From the NCBI GenBank assembly GCA_012842565.1, contig DUSO01000157.1:1-41914 (forward strand): 41,914 nt of DNA. The letters run 5' to 3'. Origin of the DNA: Bacillota bacterium (GTDB taxonomy: Bacteria; Bacillota; SHA-98; Ch115). The notes below the pieces were generated by a model, which was given only the letters and a program-made list of their open reading frames with translations, had not been told where the DNA came from and did not search any database. The first letter of the stretch is position 1, and each line of letters begins with the position of its first letter. Below are positions 1 through 8,601 of the stretch, piece after piece. The position numbers were made by a program, and so were the translations under genes.

Positions 1-752
1 AAGTGCGGGTGAACGGACGCGTCGAGGACAAGCCCGGCACCATGGTCCCCGTTGACTGCGACATGGAGGTCCGGCCAACCTCCGGGCGATATGTAAGCCG
101 AGGGGGCCTGAAGCTCGAGGGAGCCCTCAGGGACCTCGACATTGATGTGAATGGCAAGATCGCAATCGACGTGGGCGCATCCACGGGTGGATTCACCGAT
201 TGCCTGCTAAAGCACGGGGCCCGGAAGGTCTACGCCGTCGACGTCGGGCGCGGGCAGCTCGAATGGGGGCTCAGGAAAGACCCCAGGGTTGTCGTAATCG
301 AGGGCGTGAACATCCGGCTCGCAACGCCCGAGCTGTTCGAGGAAAAGGCGGATATCATCACCGTTGACGTCTCGTTCATCTCAGTGACCAAGTTCCTGGG
401 CCTTCTCGCGACCTTGATCCACCCTGGCGGGGAGATACTCCTGCTTGTCAAACCCCAGTTTGAGGCGGGCCGCGAGCGGGTTGGAAAACACGGGGTCGTG
501 CGGGACCCTGCGGTTCACGAACAGGTCATAAAGGAGGTTATCATGGCCGCTCGTGACGCGGGCCTGACGGTGAGGGGACTTACCTTCTCTCCAATTAAAG
601 GACCCATGGGGAATATAGAATTCTTCTTGCTGCTGGGGCCTCAGGGAGGCCAACCGGTCTTCCGCGGGCAAGGCGAGTTATCTACTGATGCTGTCGACGA
701 TGCCATCCGTCACGTTGTAGAGGCGGCGCACCGGGAGCTATCGGAGAAGTGA
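1..752 (+). CDS. tlyA: TlyA-family rRNA 2'-O-methyltransferase (5' end cut by window)
   Basis: SAM-dependent RNA methyltransferase of the TlyA/hemolysin A family; characterised members 2'-O-methylate cytidines in 16S and 23S rRNA. The reading frame is open to the window edge, and its first ~25 residues look like the end of an S4 RNA-binding domain (VNGRV, DKPGT), so the true start lies upstream. After the S4 remnant comes SRGGLKLEGAL, then the SAM-binding loop (DVGASTGGFTDCLL) and the DVSFIS motif typical of the FtsJ/RrmJ-like fold. It is the first of tlyA-nadK-argR-recN, a common Bacillota order, with 18 bp to nadK. The family is sure; the modified nucleotide is not visible from sequence. 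Confidence 0.93.
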   Translation, partial: VRVNGRVEDKPGTMVPVDCDMEVRPTSGRYVSRGGLKLEGALRDLDIDVNGKIAIDVGASTGGFTDCLLKHGARKVYAVDVGRGQLEWGLRKDPRVVVIEGVNIRLATPELFEEKADIITVDVSFISVTKFLGLLATLIHPGGEILLLVKPQFEAGRERVGKHGVVRDPAVHEQVIKEVIMAARDAGLTVRGLTFSPIKGPMGNIEFFLLLGPQGGQPVFRGQGELSTDAVDDAIRHVVEAAHRELSEK

Positions 753-770
753 GGGAAATCACAGTATTTC

Positions 771-1628
771 ATGATCAGAATTGGAATAATACCACACCTT
801 GGTAAGAAAGACGCCCTTGCGGCCACCCGCGAGCTTATGGGCCTCATAGAGGACCTGGGGGGTAAGCCCTTAGTCGATCCCGAGACGGCTGAATTCTTCG
901 GGATGAGAGAGGCTTCCTTCGGCTCTGAGGACGTCGGGAAGAGAATAGACCTGGCCGTTGTACTGGGGGGCGACGGGGCCCTGCTCGCCACCGCCAGAAA
1001 CCTTGCCGGCAGCGGTGTCCCGATCCTCGGGGTAAACGTAGGGCACCTCGGCTTTCTTACGGAGGTGGAATTGCCGCAGCTGAGGGACGCGCTTTCCCGG
1101 CTCATATGCGGCAACTATTCTGTCGAAGAGAGGATGATGCTTGACTCCCGGATAATCCGGGACGGGGAGGAGATAGAGAGTTTTGTGGGCCTCAATGACA
1201 CGGTTGTCACGAAGGGCGCCTTCGCCCGGATGATCCGGCTCGAGACCTACATAGATTCCCATTACATCGGGACTTACCCGGCCGATGGGGTGATAGTCGC
1301 TACACCAACGGGCTCCACCGCCTATTCACTTTCTGCCGGTGGGCCAATAGTCAACCCGATGATGCACACACTCATCGTGACTTTCATCTGTCCTCACACC
1401 CTCTTTGCAAGGTCCATCGTGGCGTCAGAGGATGAATCTGTGCGGGTCGTGGTAATTGCAAGCCACGATGAGGTCATGCTCACTGTTGATGGGCAGGTTG
1501 GGTTTAAGTTGATGGATAAGGATGAGGTCGTGGTCAGAAAGGCGCCCCATGTGACCAGGCTGGTGCGCCTGGGCGACCGAAGTTTCTACGAGGTCTTGAG
1601 GGCCCGCCTGGCCGAGGGCCGGATATAG
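771..1628 (+). CDS. nadK: NAD kinase
   Basis: Phosphorylates NAD to NADP in the cytosol, using ATP or polyphosphate. At 285 residues it has normal family length. The diagnostic GGDGA loop is at residues 66-70, followed by GVNVGHLGFLTE. The NE/D pair appears as N142-D143, and the glycine-rich TPTGSTAYSLSAGGP segment is at about 178-192. The start ATG has only a distant purine tract (GAGGGAAA, about 14 bases away), so initiation may be weak. The usual tail phrase LSxRPIV reads LFARSIV here, a small deviation away from the active site. It lies between tlyA and argR, as in many Bacillota. Confidence 0.96.
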   Translation: MIRIGIIPHLGKKDALAATRELMGLIEDLGGKPLVDPETAEFFGMREASFGSEDVGKRIDLAVVLGGDGALLATARNLAGSGVPILGVNVGHLGFLTEVELPQLRDALSRLICGNYSVEERMMLDSRIIRDGEEIESFVGLNDTVVTKGAFARMIRLETYIDSHYIGTYPADGVIVATPTGSTAYSLSAGGPIVNPMMHTLIVTFICPHTLFARSIVASEDESVRVVVIASHDEVMLTVDGQVGFKLMDKDEVVVRKAPHVTRLVRLGDRSFYEVLRARLAEGRI

Positions 1629-1683
1629 AGGCACCTATCCCGGCCGGGCCGGGGCGGGTGCTGGTGAAGGCAGGTGCTGACTG

Positions 1684-2136
1684 TTGAAGGCTGCCCGGCA
1701 TGCCAAAATACTGGAGCTCATAAAGGAAAAAGAGATCGAAACACAGGAGGAACTGGTCAGGGAGCTCAACAACCACGGGTTTCATGTAACCCAGGCTACT
1801 GCTTCCAGGGATATCAAGGAACTCCACTTGGTCAAGCTCCCGACCGGTGACGGGCGTTATCGATATGCGGTACCCTATGAACGTTCGGCTCATGACTCCC
1901 ACAGGCGGTTGGCCCAACTGTTCAAGGATTCAGTCGTGAGCGTTGATTTCAGCGAAAACCTGATCCTGGTGCGCACCTTGACGGGCAATGCCCATGCGGT
2001 GGCCGCTGCCATTGATGCTGTCGAATGGGATGGGATTATAGGCACTATCGCGGGAGATGATACGATCCTGGTCGTTGTGAGGCCGAAGTCCAGGGTGGAA
2101 GAGCTGCTAGAGAGATTCAACAAGCTGAGAGGGTAG
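1684..2136 (+). CDS. argR: Arginine repressor ArgR/AhrC
   Basis: Arginine-responsive hexameric transcription regulator: it represses arginine synthesis and in Bacillota can activate catabolism. The 150 residues match the family length. The N-terminal winged helix-turn-helix covers about 1-70 (TQATASRDIKELHLVK is the recognition region). The C-terminal oligomerisation and arginine-binding domain carries GTIAGDDTILVV at about 120-131, whose GDD binds arginine in known ArgR proteins. It starts with TTG; upstream are the GGTG-containing stretch and the nadK tail. No ARG box is obvious in the 55-bp gap before it. Linkage to recN is conserved in Bacillota. Confidence 0.96.
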   Translation: MKAARHAKILELIKEKEIETQEELVRELNNHGFHVTQATASRDIKELHLVKLPTGDGRYRYAVPYERSAHDSHRRLAQLFKDSVVSVDFSENLILVRTLTGNAHAVAAAIDAVEWDGIIGTIAGDDTILVVVRPKSRVEELLERFNKLRG

Positions 2137-2163
2137 ATCCCGGCTAAGCGGGGATGGGCAAGG

Positions 2164-3900
2164 ATGCTTCAGGAGCTTCATGTCTGTAATTTCGGGCTTA
2201 TCGATGACCTTGTAATAACATTTGACAAGGGGCTCAACGTGCTCACAGGGGAAACCGGGGCTGGCAAGACCATGGTAGTTGATGCCATAAGCGCCGTCCT
2301 TGGGGGGCGGATCTCCCCTGATCAGGTACGGTCCGGCGCGGATAGTTGCCTCATTGAGGCTGTCTTCTCAATTCCTCCCGAATCCCGCCTCGCAAGGCGC
2401 CTTGAGGAGGAGGGGTACGCCGTTGATCCCGACGGGCTCCTCATCCTTTCGCGTGAATTCAGCCGCCAGGCGAGATCCCGGTGCCGGATAAACGGCCGCA
2501 TTACGAACGCCGCCTCGTTATCCCAGATAGGGGCATACCTGGTGGATATCCATGGCCAGCATGAGCAACAATCCCTGCTGAAGCCCGAAAGGCAGCTGGA
2601 CCTACTGGACGCCTTCATAGGTGAAAAGGCCCTTTCTTTGAGGTCCAGGGTGGAGGAACTGGTGACAAGACTACGGGACGCAAGGCGAGAGCTTTGCCGG
2701 CTTTCGAACGAAGAAAAGGAGGCCTCCCGCAGGGCTGAGTTCTTGAGATTTCAGCAAAACGAGATACAGTCCGCGAAGCTTTCGGAGGGTGAGGAAGCGA
2801 ACCTCCTGGCCGAGAGGTCGGTGCTGGCCAGCGCAGAAAAGCTATTCTTCCATGCCACCGGGGCATACACCCTCCTTTACTCTGACGAGGCCGGGGGAGT
2901 GTCATGCCAGGAACTCATGGCAAAAGCCCTCGGCGAAGTGGAGAGCGCTGCAAAGGTAGATGCGAGGCTTGCCCCGCTGGTAGAAGTGCTGCAATCCGCC
3001 CTGGCCTCGGTCCAGCAAGTATCCAGGGACCTACGAGGCTATATAGATAAGATTGAGTTTAACCCTTCCCGGCTCTCCCTCATCGAGGAGAGGCTTGCAT
3101 TCCTGCAGGAGCTAAAACGAAAGTATGCGATGACAATCCCCGAGATCATCCAATATGGCAAGACAATCTCCCAGGAACTCGAGCACATATCCATGGGAAC
3201 GGAGAGGATAGCCCAGCTTGAACGCGAGATCCCGGAAATGACAGCAAGCCTCGGGCAACTCTGCATGGAGCTGTCCTCGCTGCGCAAGGACGCCGCCAGT
3301 GCGCTTGCAGCCAGTATCACCCGGGAGCTTGCCGGGCTCGCCATGCCCGGGGCTACCTTTCACATCAGCTTGACCTCCGTTGAAGACCCGGAAGGGGTGC
3401 CGGTAGGAGGAAGGCGAGTCCAGGTGGGCCCCAGAGGGTGCGACATGGTGGAATTCCTTGTGTCATCCAACCCGGGCGAGGCACCCCGCCCGCTGGCGAG
3501 GGTCGCGAGCGGCGGCGAACTCTCCCGGATTATGCTGGCGATTCGCGCGATCCTGGCTGAGTCTGATGAGATTCCCACCGTAATATTCGATGAGGTCGAT
3601 GCAGGAGTGGGAGGGCGGGCCGCCGCGAACGTGGCACAGAAACTCGCTGCGATCGGGCGGGCGAGGCAGACCCTTTGCGTTACGCATCTCGCGCAGATAG
3701 CGAGCGTGGGCGACGCTCATTTCTACATATCCAAGGAGGTGGTAGGGGAAAGGACCAGGTCGAAGGTGGTAAAGCTCGACAGCGAAGAGCGGGTCGTCGA
3801 GCTTGCCCGTATGCTATCCGGCGACACAATGAGCGACATAACGCTTCAGCATGCCCGGGAAATATTGAATAGCGCATACCTTCTCAAGACGGCCATCTAG
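2164..3900 (+). CDS. recN: DNA repair ATPase RecN
   Basis: SMC-like ATPase that acts early in double-strand-break repair, probably tethering DNA ends. It has 578 residues, close to the family norm. Walker A (GETGAGKT) is at 29-36, followed by VDAISAVLGGR. The middle is coiled coil rich in Leu, Glu and Arg (about 150-380). The ABC signature (ASGGELSR) and Walker B (PTVIFDEVDAGVGGR) lie in the C-terminal third, with the H-loop region TLCVTHLAQIA after them. It begins 27 bp after argR. In most spore formers spoIVB and spo0A follow recN; here an amidase fusion gene does. Confidence 0.97.
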   Translation: MLQELHVCNFGLIDDLVITFDKGLNVLTGETGAGKTMVVDAISAVLGGRISPDQVRSGADSCLIEAVFSIPPESRLARRLEEEGYAVDPDGLLILSREFSRQARSRCRINGRITNAASLSQIGAYLVDIHGQHEQQSLLKPERQLDLLDAFIGEKALSLRSRVEELVTRLRDARRELCRLSNEEKEASRRAEFLRFQQNEIQSAKLSEGEEANLLAERSVLASAEKLFFHATGAYTLLYSDEAGGVSCQELMAKALGEVESAAKVDARLAPLVEVLQSALASVQQVSRDLRGYIDKIEFNPSRLSLIEERLAFLQELKRKYAMTIPEIIQYGKTISQELEHISMGTERIAQLEREIPEMTASLGQLCMELSSLRKDAASALAASITRELAGLAMPGATFHISLTSVEDPEGVPVGGRRVQVGPRGCDMVEFLVSSNPGEAPRPLARVASGGELSRIMLAIRAILAESDEIPTVIFDEVDAGVGGRAAANVAQKLAAIGRARQTLCVTHLAQIASVGDAHFYISKEVVGERTRSKVVKLDSEERVVELARMLSGDTMSDITLQHAREILNSAYLLKTAI

Positions 3901-3931
3901 AATCTCGAGTCCCGCTACGACCAGGCAACAT

Positions 3932-3959
3932 TTGAGCCCGCATTGGAATATCCTATATT
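3932..3959 (+). promoter_or_regulatory. Candidate sigma-A promoter before the amidase fusion gene
   Basis: TTGAGC at 3932-3937, a 16-bp spacer, and TATATT at 3954-3959 resemble a sigma-A promoter (4/6 and 5/6 matches). It lies in the 104-bp gap after recN. If real, transcription starts near 3966, which supports translation from the GTG at 4005 rather than the GTG at 3960. Confidence 0.35.
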
Positions 3960-4004
3960 GTGTGCCCATTTTCACAACTTGACCTGGGTGAAAGGGGAAG
4001 CGCA

Positions 4005-5573
4005 GTGGTTAAGGGCAGGGTCACCAATGTATGGGCTTCAAGGCGTAACAATCCCGCGCTCCGGGCGACCGTCTCGGAGATTGTCGTCGAGTCACTATCC
4101 CCTCTGACCTGGCATATACGAGATAAGAGCGCCTCCAGGATCTCCGTGGAATTCCCCAATTGCGAAATCAGCCTGCCCCAGCAGAGAATATCATACTACG
4201 ACGGGGTCGTATCAGGCCTTGAGGTGAAGGACGGGGGGCAGGGGTGCGTCACCCTCACCATTCACCTCGATCGCCCGGCGGAATTGACAGTGTCCCGGGC
4301 CGGGAGCGGCTTCCCGCACCGGTGTGTACTGCAGCTTTCTCATACCCTGGTTCACGAGGTAATGAGCCACCGGGTCGTCGTGGTCGACCCGGGCCATGGA
4401 GGACATGACAAGGGTGGGCGCGGCCCGGTAAACCTCCTTGAGAAGGATGTCGTCCTGGACATCGCATACTACCTTTACAAACTCTTGAGGCAGTCGGGTG
4501 CCATCCCCGTAACCACAAGGCGCGAGGACAGGTCTATATCCATGGCCGAGCGCATAAGGATAGCTAGGACCCACCGGGCTGAAGCCATTGTAAGCGTGCA
4601 TACCCATTCCTCGTCTCACGAGAGTGTAAATGGCGCGAGGACCATCTATGATCCCAGGGCGGCTGAAAGTCAGAGACTCGCAGAGCTGATCCAGAGGGAC
4701 ATCATAAGGCGGCTCGGCATCGGTGACCGGGGCATCGGGCCCGGCGCCGTCGGCGCCGGATCCATACCCTCTTGCCAGGTAGAAGTGGTGGCCATAACCA
4801 ACTGGGTGGAAGAGGGAATGCTCAGAAGCCCTGTCTTCAAGGAGAGGGCTGCTCTTGGCATCTTCTGCGGGCTGGTTGATTTCTTCTCCGAGATTGGTCG
4901 CAGGCCGGCGCTCGCAGGCGTGGATAAGATTCCCATAAGGACGCATGTGATCTCAGAAAATGACGATATCGTGGAGGTGGTCGGGCATTATGTCAGGGAT
5001 ATTGTAAGGCCTGGCGACCTCATCTGTGTCGCCGAGAGCGTAGTTGCAATCACCCAGGGGAGGGCGGTACTCCCCAAGGATGTCCGGCCATCCATCCTCG
5101 CCAATTTCCTTTGTAAATTCCCTGGCAAGGACGGGAGCCTTGCCACTCCGCCTGCGATGCAGCTGGCCATCCAGGAGGTGGGTGCCCCACGCGTTGTCTT
5201 GGGGTCCGTCGCCGCAGGCCTGGGGCGCCTCATCGGCAGGAAGGGCGACTTTTACAGGATTGCGGGCAGGTCCCTTGCCCTGATCGACGATATCGCTGGC
5301 ACAATGCCTCCCTTTGACAAGCACGTGATCTTGGGGCCTGCTCACCCCGAGCAGGTAGCATCCAAGATCAGGGATGTCACACAAACCCACGCCCTGATTG
5401 CGGATGTAAACGACAAGGGATGTGTCGACGTGCTGGCCTGCACCGCGCCCGTCCCGGCAGAGGTGATTGAGCTGGTCCTGAGCGATAATCCTTTCGGGAA
5501 CGATGACCAGCAGACTCCCATTGTCATAGTAAGAGGGCTCCTCACAGGCGAGGGAGGCCCGGCTAAAGGGTAA
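4005..5573 (+). CDS. N-acetylmuramoyl-L-alanine amidase fused to an F420-0:gamma-glutamyl-ligase-like domain
   Basis: Three parts, numbered from the upstream in-frame GTG at 3960. About 15-130 resembles an AMIN-like beta domain. About 138-312 is an Amidase_3 zinc amidase with all expected ligand and catalytic residues: H146 in DPGHGG, E161 in LLEKD, H214 in VSVHTHS and E275 in VEVVAITN. About 325-527 resembles the CofE/F420_ligase family (PF01996), with a PGDLICVAESVVAITQGRA stretch, GRKGDFYRIAGR, IADVNDKG and a QTPIVIVRG ending. I prefer the GTG at 4005 because AAAGGGGAAG precedes it at proper spacing; the GTG at 3960 has no ribosome site and adds 15 residues. Neither start gives a signal peptide, which is odd for a wall amidase. 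It sits between recN and a SpoVB-like flippase. The domain calls are good; the substrate is unknown. Confidence 0.8.
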   Translation: MVKGRVTNVWASRRNNPALRATVSEIVVESLSPLTWHIRDKSASRISVEFPNCEISLPQQRISYYDGVVSGLEVKDGGQGCVTLTIHLDRPAELTVSRAGSGFPHRCVLQLSHTLVHEVMSHRVVVVDPGHGGHDKGGRGPVNLLEKDVVLDIAYYLYKLLRQSGAIPVTTRREDRSISMAERIRIARTHRAEAIVSVHTHSSSHESVNGARTIYDPRAAESQRLAELIQRDIIRRLGIGDRGIGPGAVGAGSIPSCQVEVVAITNWVEEGMLRSPVFKERAALGIFCGLVDFFSEIGRRPALAGVDKIPIRTHVISENDDIVEVVGHYVRDIVRPGDLICVAESVVAITQGRAVLPKDVRPSILANFLCKFPGKDGSLATPPAMQLAIQEVGAPRVVLGSVAAGLGRLIGRKGDFYRIAGRSLALIDDIAGTMPPFDKHVILGPAHPEQVASKIRDVTQTHALIADVNDKGCVDVLACTAPVPAEVIELVLSDNPFGNDDQQTPIVIVRGLLTGEGGPAKG

Positions 5574-5591
5574 GCGAGGGAGGTCGGGACG

Positions 5592-7172
5592 GTGGAGCGA
5601 CAGTCCTTTCTCCGGGGGGCTATCCTCCTCACCTTCGCGGGCCTTGCAAGCAAGGTCCTGGGGGCGATATATCTCGTGCCCCTCACCCGCCTTATAGGAC
5701 CCGAGGGTGTCGGGCTCTACCAGATGTCGTACCCTATATACGGGATTATGCTCGTCCTCTCCGCCTCTGGACTCCCGGTTGCCATTTCAAAGATGGTGGC
5801 CGAAAGGGCCGCACATCACGACCATGCGGGCGCAGAGCGCGTATTCAGGGTGGCATTTTTCTTCTTGCTCCTTGCCGGCCTGGTGTTCTCCATCTTGCTC
5901 TATGGAGCCGCGGGCTTTATTGCCCGGCGCTTCCTCGGCGACCCCCGCTCTTATTATACCGTGAAGAGCATCGCCCCGGCCGTCTTTCTCGTAGCTGTGA
6001 TGTCGGCTTTCAGGGGCTATTTCCAGGGCCTTGGGACCATGCTGCCGACGGCGCTTTCCCAGCTTAGCGAGCAGGTGGTGAGGGTCGTGCTGGCGCTCGC
6101 CCTCGCTTACATCTTGCTGCCTAAAGGAGTTGAATTCTCGGCCGCCGGTTCGGCGATGGGCGCTGTGGGGGGAGCTTTGACGGGGTTTGTCGTCCTCACG
6201 GTCATCTACCTTAAGGACAAGCAATCGGGGCGTCACCCCCATCATATGGGGCATCACCCGGTGGAGAGCCATCTATCGCTCACAAAGAGCCTTCTCGCCT
6301 TTGCAATCCCTGCCACCATCGGCTCCCTTGTAGCTCCTGCCGCCGACCTGGCAAACGCCGCGATCATCCCGGCCAGGTTCCAGGCAGCCGGGCTTGACGT
6401 GCGGGAAGCCACCAGCCTCTATGGCCAGCTTGCGGCCATGGGTATGAGCCTGATCTCCTTCCCGACGGTATTCACCACGGCCTTTGCAACGAGCCTTGTA
6501 CCAGCCATCGCGGGGAGCATTAGCACAGGTGACATCATGAGCGCCAGGGCAAGGGCACAGGAGGCCATGAGATTCACCCTGATGATAGCTGTGCCATCTT
6601 TTGTGGGGCTGAGAGAGCTTGCGGCGCCCATCGCCGACCTGCTCTTCGGTTGTCCCGGGGCGGGCGCCCCTCTGGCCGTCCTGGCCCCCGGCACGGTATT
6701 CCTCTGCATACAGCAGACATCATCGGGGATACTGCAGGGCCTGGGCAAGCCTGCCCAGAGCGCGCGAAACCTCCTCATAGGGCTGGGGTCCGGTGTGGTA
6801 TTGAATTACTACCTGGCAGGAGTACCTTCTCTCACGGTGAGAGGTGCCGCCTTGGGAATCGTGGCCGGTCTTGCCATAGCATGTCTCCTCAATTTCGCCA
6901 TGGCAAGTAGGCTCTTGGGTGGCATCATTAGCACCGTCTCTACAGCCAGGGTGCTTCTGGCAAGCGTCCTCATCCAGCCGGTTATAAGGTATGCTTATTC
7001 CTACATGCTGTCCTGGTCCCCATCGAGATCTATGGCCACGGCATCCTGCATATTAGTCACAGTCATATCCTATTTCGCCATCCTTCTCCTGACCCACGAA
7101 ATAACGCCCGGCGAATTTGCGGGGCTGCCCTACATAAGCAGGCTGGTAGCCGTATTCCATCGCCGTACTTGA
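5592..7172 (+). CDS. spoVB: SpoVB/MurJ-like polysaccharide (lipid II) flippase
   Basis: Integral membrane transporter of the MATE/MOP superfamily, in the SpoVB-like group of polysaccharide biosynthesis proteins. Relatives flip lipid-linked wall precursors; SpoVB itself is needed for spore cortex. The 526 residues hold about 12-14 hydrophobic segments from residue 8 (GAILLTFAGLASKVLGAIY) to the C-terminus. The N-terminal phrase LIGPEGVGLYQM is typical of SpoVB/YtgP proteins. GTG start behind GGGAGG, 18 bp after the amidase fusion, so co-transcription of two wall-related genes is likely. A YtgP/MurJ-type vegetative role cannot be separated from a sporulation role by sequence alone. Confidence 0.85.
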   Translation: MERQSFLRGAILLTFAGLASKVLGAIYLVPLTRLIGPEGVGLYQMSYPIYGIMLVLSASGLPVAISKMVAERAAHHDHAGAERVFRVAFFFLLLAGLVFSILLYGAAGFIARRFLGDPRSYYTVKSIAPAVFLVAVMSAFRGYFQGLGTMLPTALSQLSEQVVRVVLALALAYILLPKGVEFSAAGSAMGAVGGALTGFVVLTVIYLKDKQSGRHPHHMGHHPVESHLSLTKSLLAFAIPATIGSLVAPAADLANAAIIPARFQAAGLDVREATSLYGQLAAMGMSLISFPTVFTTAFATSLVPAIAGSISTGDIMSARARAQEAMRFTLMIAVPSFVGLRELAAPIADLLFGCPGAGAPLAVLAPGTVFLCIQQTSSGILQGLGKPAQSARNLLIGLGSGVVLNYYLAGVPSLTVRGAALGIVAGLAIACLLNFAMASRLLGGIISTVSTARVLLASVLIQPVIRYAYSYMLSWSPSRSMATASCILVTVISYFAILLLTHEITPGEFAGLPYISRLVAVFHRRT

Positions 7173-7197
7173 CACGGCGGGCTTCGAGTGATACATT
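7169..7197 (+). promoter_or_regulatory. Candidate sigma-A promoter of leuC-leuD-ilvD
   Basis: A consensus -35 (TTGACA, 7169-7174, overlapping the spoVB stop codon), a 17-bp spacer and TACATT (7192-7197, 4/6 match) form a plausible promoter. Transcription would begin near 7204 and leave a leader of about 120 nt before leuC. Confidence 0.5.
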
Positions 7198-7220
7198 AAC
7201 GATTAAACCTACCCTGACTT

Positions 7221-7272
7221 GCGGGACCGCCTTCTCGCCACTCGGACGCCGGATGCGTCGTGCGGGAGGGCG
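7221..7272 (+). promoter_or_regulatory. Structured leader of leuC with competing hairpins
   Basis: An 11-bp stem (7228-7238 with 7262-7272, two G-U pairs) encloses a small perfect hairpin, GACGC/GCGTC (7245-7249 with 7255-7259). The same TCTCGC (7233-7238) can instead pair with GCGGGA just upstream (7221-7226), because GCGGGA recurs at 7262-7267. The two folds exclude each other, as in attenuators. There is no T-tract, so translational rather than transcriptional control would fit better. No T-box core motif (GGTGGTACCGCG) and no leucine-rich leader peptide are visible. Confidence 0.4.
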
Positions 7273-7326
7273 TTACTGTAAATGGGCCGGGTCGCGTTTA
7301 ATGCTATTGGGAGAGGGTGACCGGAT

Positions 7327-8601
7327 GTGCCATTCACCATAACAGAGAAAATCCTTGGTGCGCACTCCCCTGTCGGGGAAGCGAGGGCAGGGGATTTCGT
7401 AAACTGCAGGGTTGACCTGGTCCTGGGCAACGACGTTACCGCCCCGGCTGCTATCAAGGAATTTGACAGGATCGGGGCCGGGCGGGTCTTTGACAAGGAC
7501 AGGATCGCCCTTGTCCCGGACCATTTCGTGCCCAACAAGGACATAAAGTCGGCGGAGCAGTGCAGGCTCATGAGGAGGTTCGCCCGGGAGCAAGGGATAA
7601 CCCACTATTTCGAAGTGGGGCGCTCCGGCATCGAGCATGTGCTCCTGCCGGACCTGGGAATGGTTGCCCCCGGAGACCTTGTAATAGGCGCGGACTCTCA
7701 CACATGCACCTATGGCGCACTGGGGGCGTTTTCCACCGGTGTCGGGAGCACCGACATGGCATGTGCCATGGCCACAGGAGAGATATGGCTCAAGGTCCCG
7801 GAGACCATTCGCTTTATCTACTTTGGCAAATTGCGTCCCTGGGTCGGGGGGAAGGACCTGATCTTGAGGACGATCGCCCACATAGGCGTCGACGGCGCCC
7901 TCTACAGGGCCATGGAGTTTACAGGCGAGACGCTAAAGCACCTTCCCATGAGCGACCGTTTCACAATGGCCAATATGGCCATTGAGGCTGGCGCGAAAAA
8001 TGGCATTTTTGAGCCTGACGATATCACCCTTGATTACCTGCGCGGGAGAGTGTCTCGAGAATTCAAGGTCTACCATTCTGACCCGGACGCGCACTACATA
8101 GATACAATCGAGCTCGACGTGAGCGATATTGAGCCACAGGTTGCCTTCCCCCACCTCCCGGAAAACTCGAAACCCGTAAGCGAGGCTCGGGACGTCGAGA
8201 TAGACCAGGCGGTGATCGGGTCATGCACAAACGGCCGCCTGGAGGACTTGAGGATCGCGGCCAGGGTGCTTAAGGGGAAGACCGTGCACCCCAATGTACG
8301 CCTTATAGTCATCCCTGCGACGCAGGAGATATACAGGAGGGCCATGGACGAAGGCCTCCTCTCCATATTCATCGATGCGGGGGCCGCAGTCAGCACGCCT
8401 ACGTGCGGCCCGTGCCTGGGAGGCCATATGGGCATCCTTGCCGAAGGTGAGAGGGCCATTGCCACCACAAATCGCAACTTTGTGGGCCGCATGGGTCATC
8501 CCAAGAGCGAGGTCTACCTGGCCAATCCTGCTATTGCCGCCGCATCGGCGATCCTCGGGCGCATCGGGAGCCCTGAAGAACTGGGGGTGGAACCTCAATG
8601 A
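7327..8601 (+). CDS. leuC: 3-isopropylmalate dehydratase large subunit (LeuC, HacA-type)
   Basis: Aconitase-family subunit that, with LeuD, isomerises 2-isopropylmalate to 3-isopropylmalate in leucine synthesis. The 424 residues fit the shorter prokaryotic/archaeal-type LeuC/homoaconitase group. The iron-sulphur cysteines are C300 (GSCTNGR) and C360/C363 (PTCGPCLGG). An early DHFVPNKD motif and [13 protein letters not shown] (the substrate region) are present. GTG start, with GAGAGGGTGA six bases before it. The stop overlaps the leuD ATG (ATGA), so the two subunits are translationally coupled. Homoaconitase activity cannot be excluded, but the leuD-ilvD context favours leucine synthesis. Confidence 0.95.
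   Translation: MPFTITEKILGAHSPVGEARAGDFVNCRVDLVLGNDVTAPAAIKEFDRIGAGRVFDKDRIALVPDHFVPNKDIKSAEQCRLMRRFAREQGITHYFEVGRSGIEHVLLPDLGMVAPGDLVIGADSHTCTYGALGAFSTGVGSTDMACAMATGEIWLKVPETIRFIYFGKLRPWVGGKDLILRTIAHIGVDGALYRAMEFTGETLKHLPMSDRFTMANMAIEAGAKNGIFEPDDITLDYLRGRVSREFKVYHSDPDAHYIDTIELDVSDIEPQVAFPHLPENSKPVSEARDVEIDQAVIGSCTNGRLEDLRIAARVLKGKTVHPNVRLIVIPATQEIYRRAMDEGLLSIFIDAGAAVSTPTCGPCLGGHMGILAEGERAIATTNRNFVGRMGHPKSEVYLANPAIAAASAILGRIGSPEELGVEPQ

Noticed and set aside
4212-4946. 244-codon - strand frame inside the amidase fusion gene
   Set aside because: Antisense to conserved amidase motifs; no family resemblance.
7198-7326. T-box leader before leuC
   Set aside because: No T-box core (GGTGGTACCGCG-type) sequence and no terminator with a T-tract.
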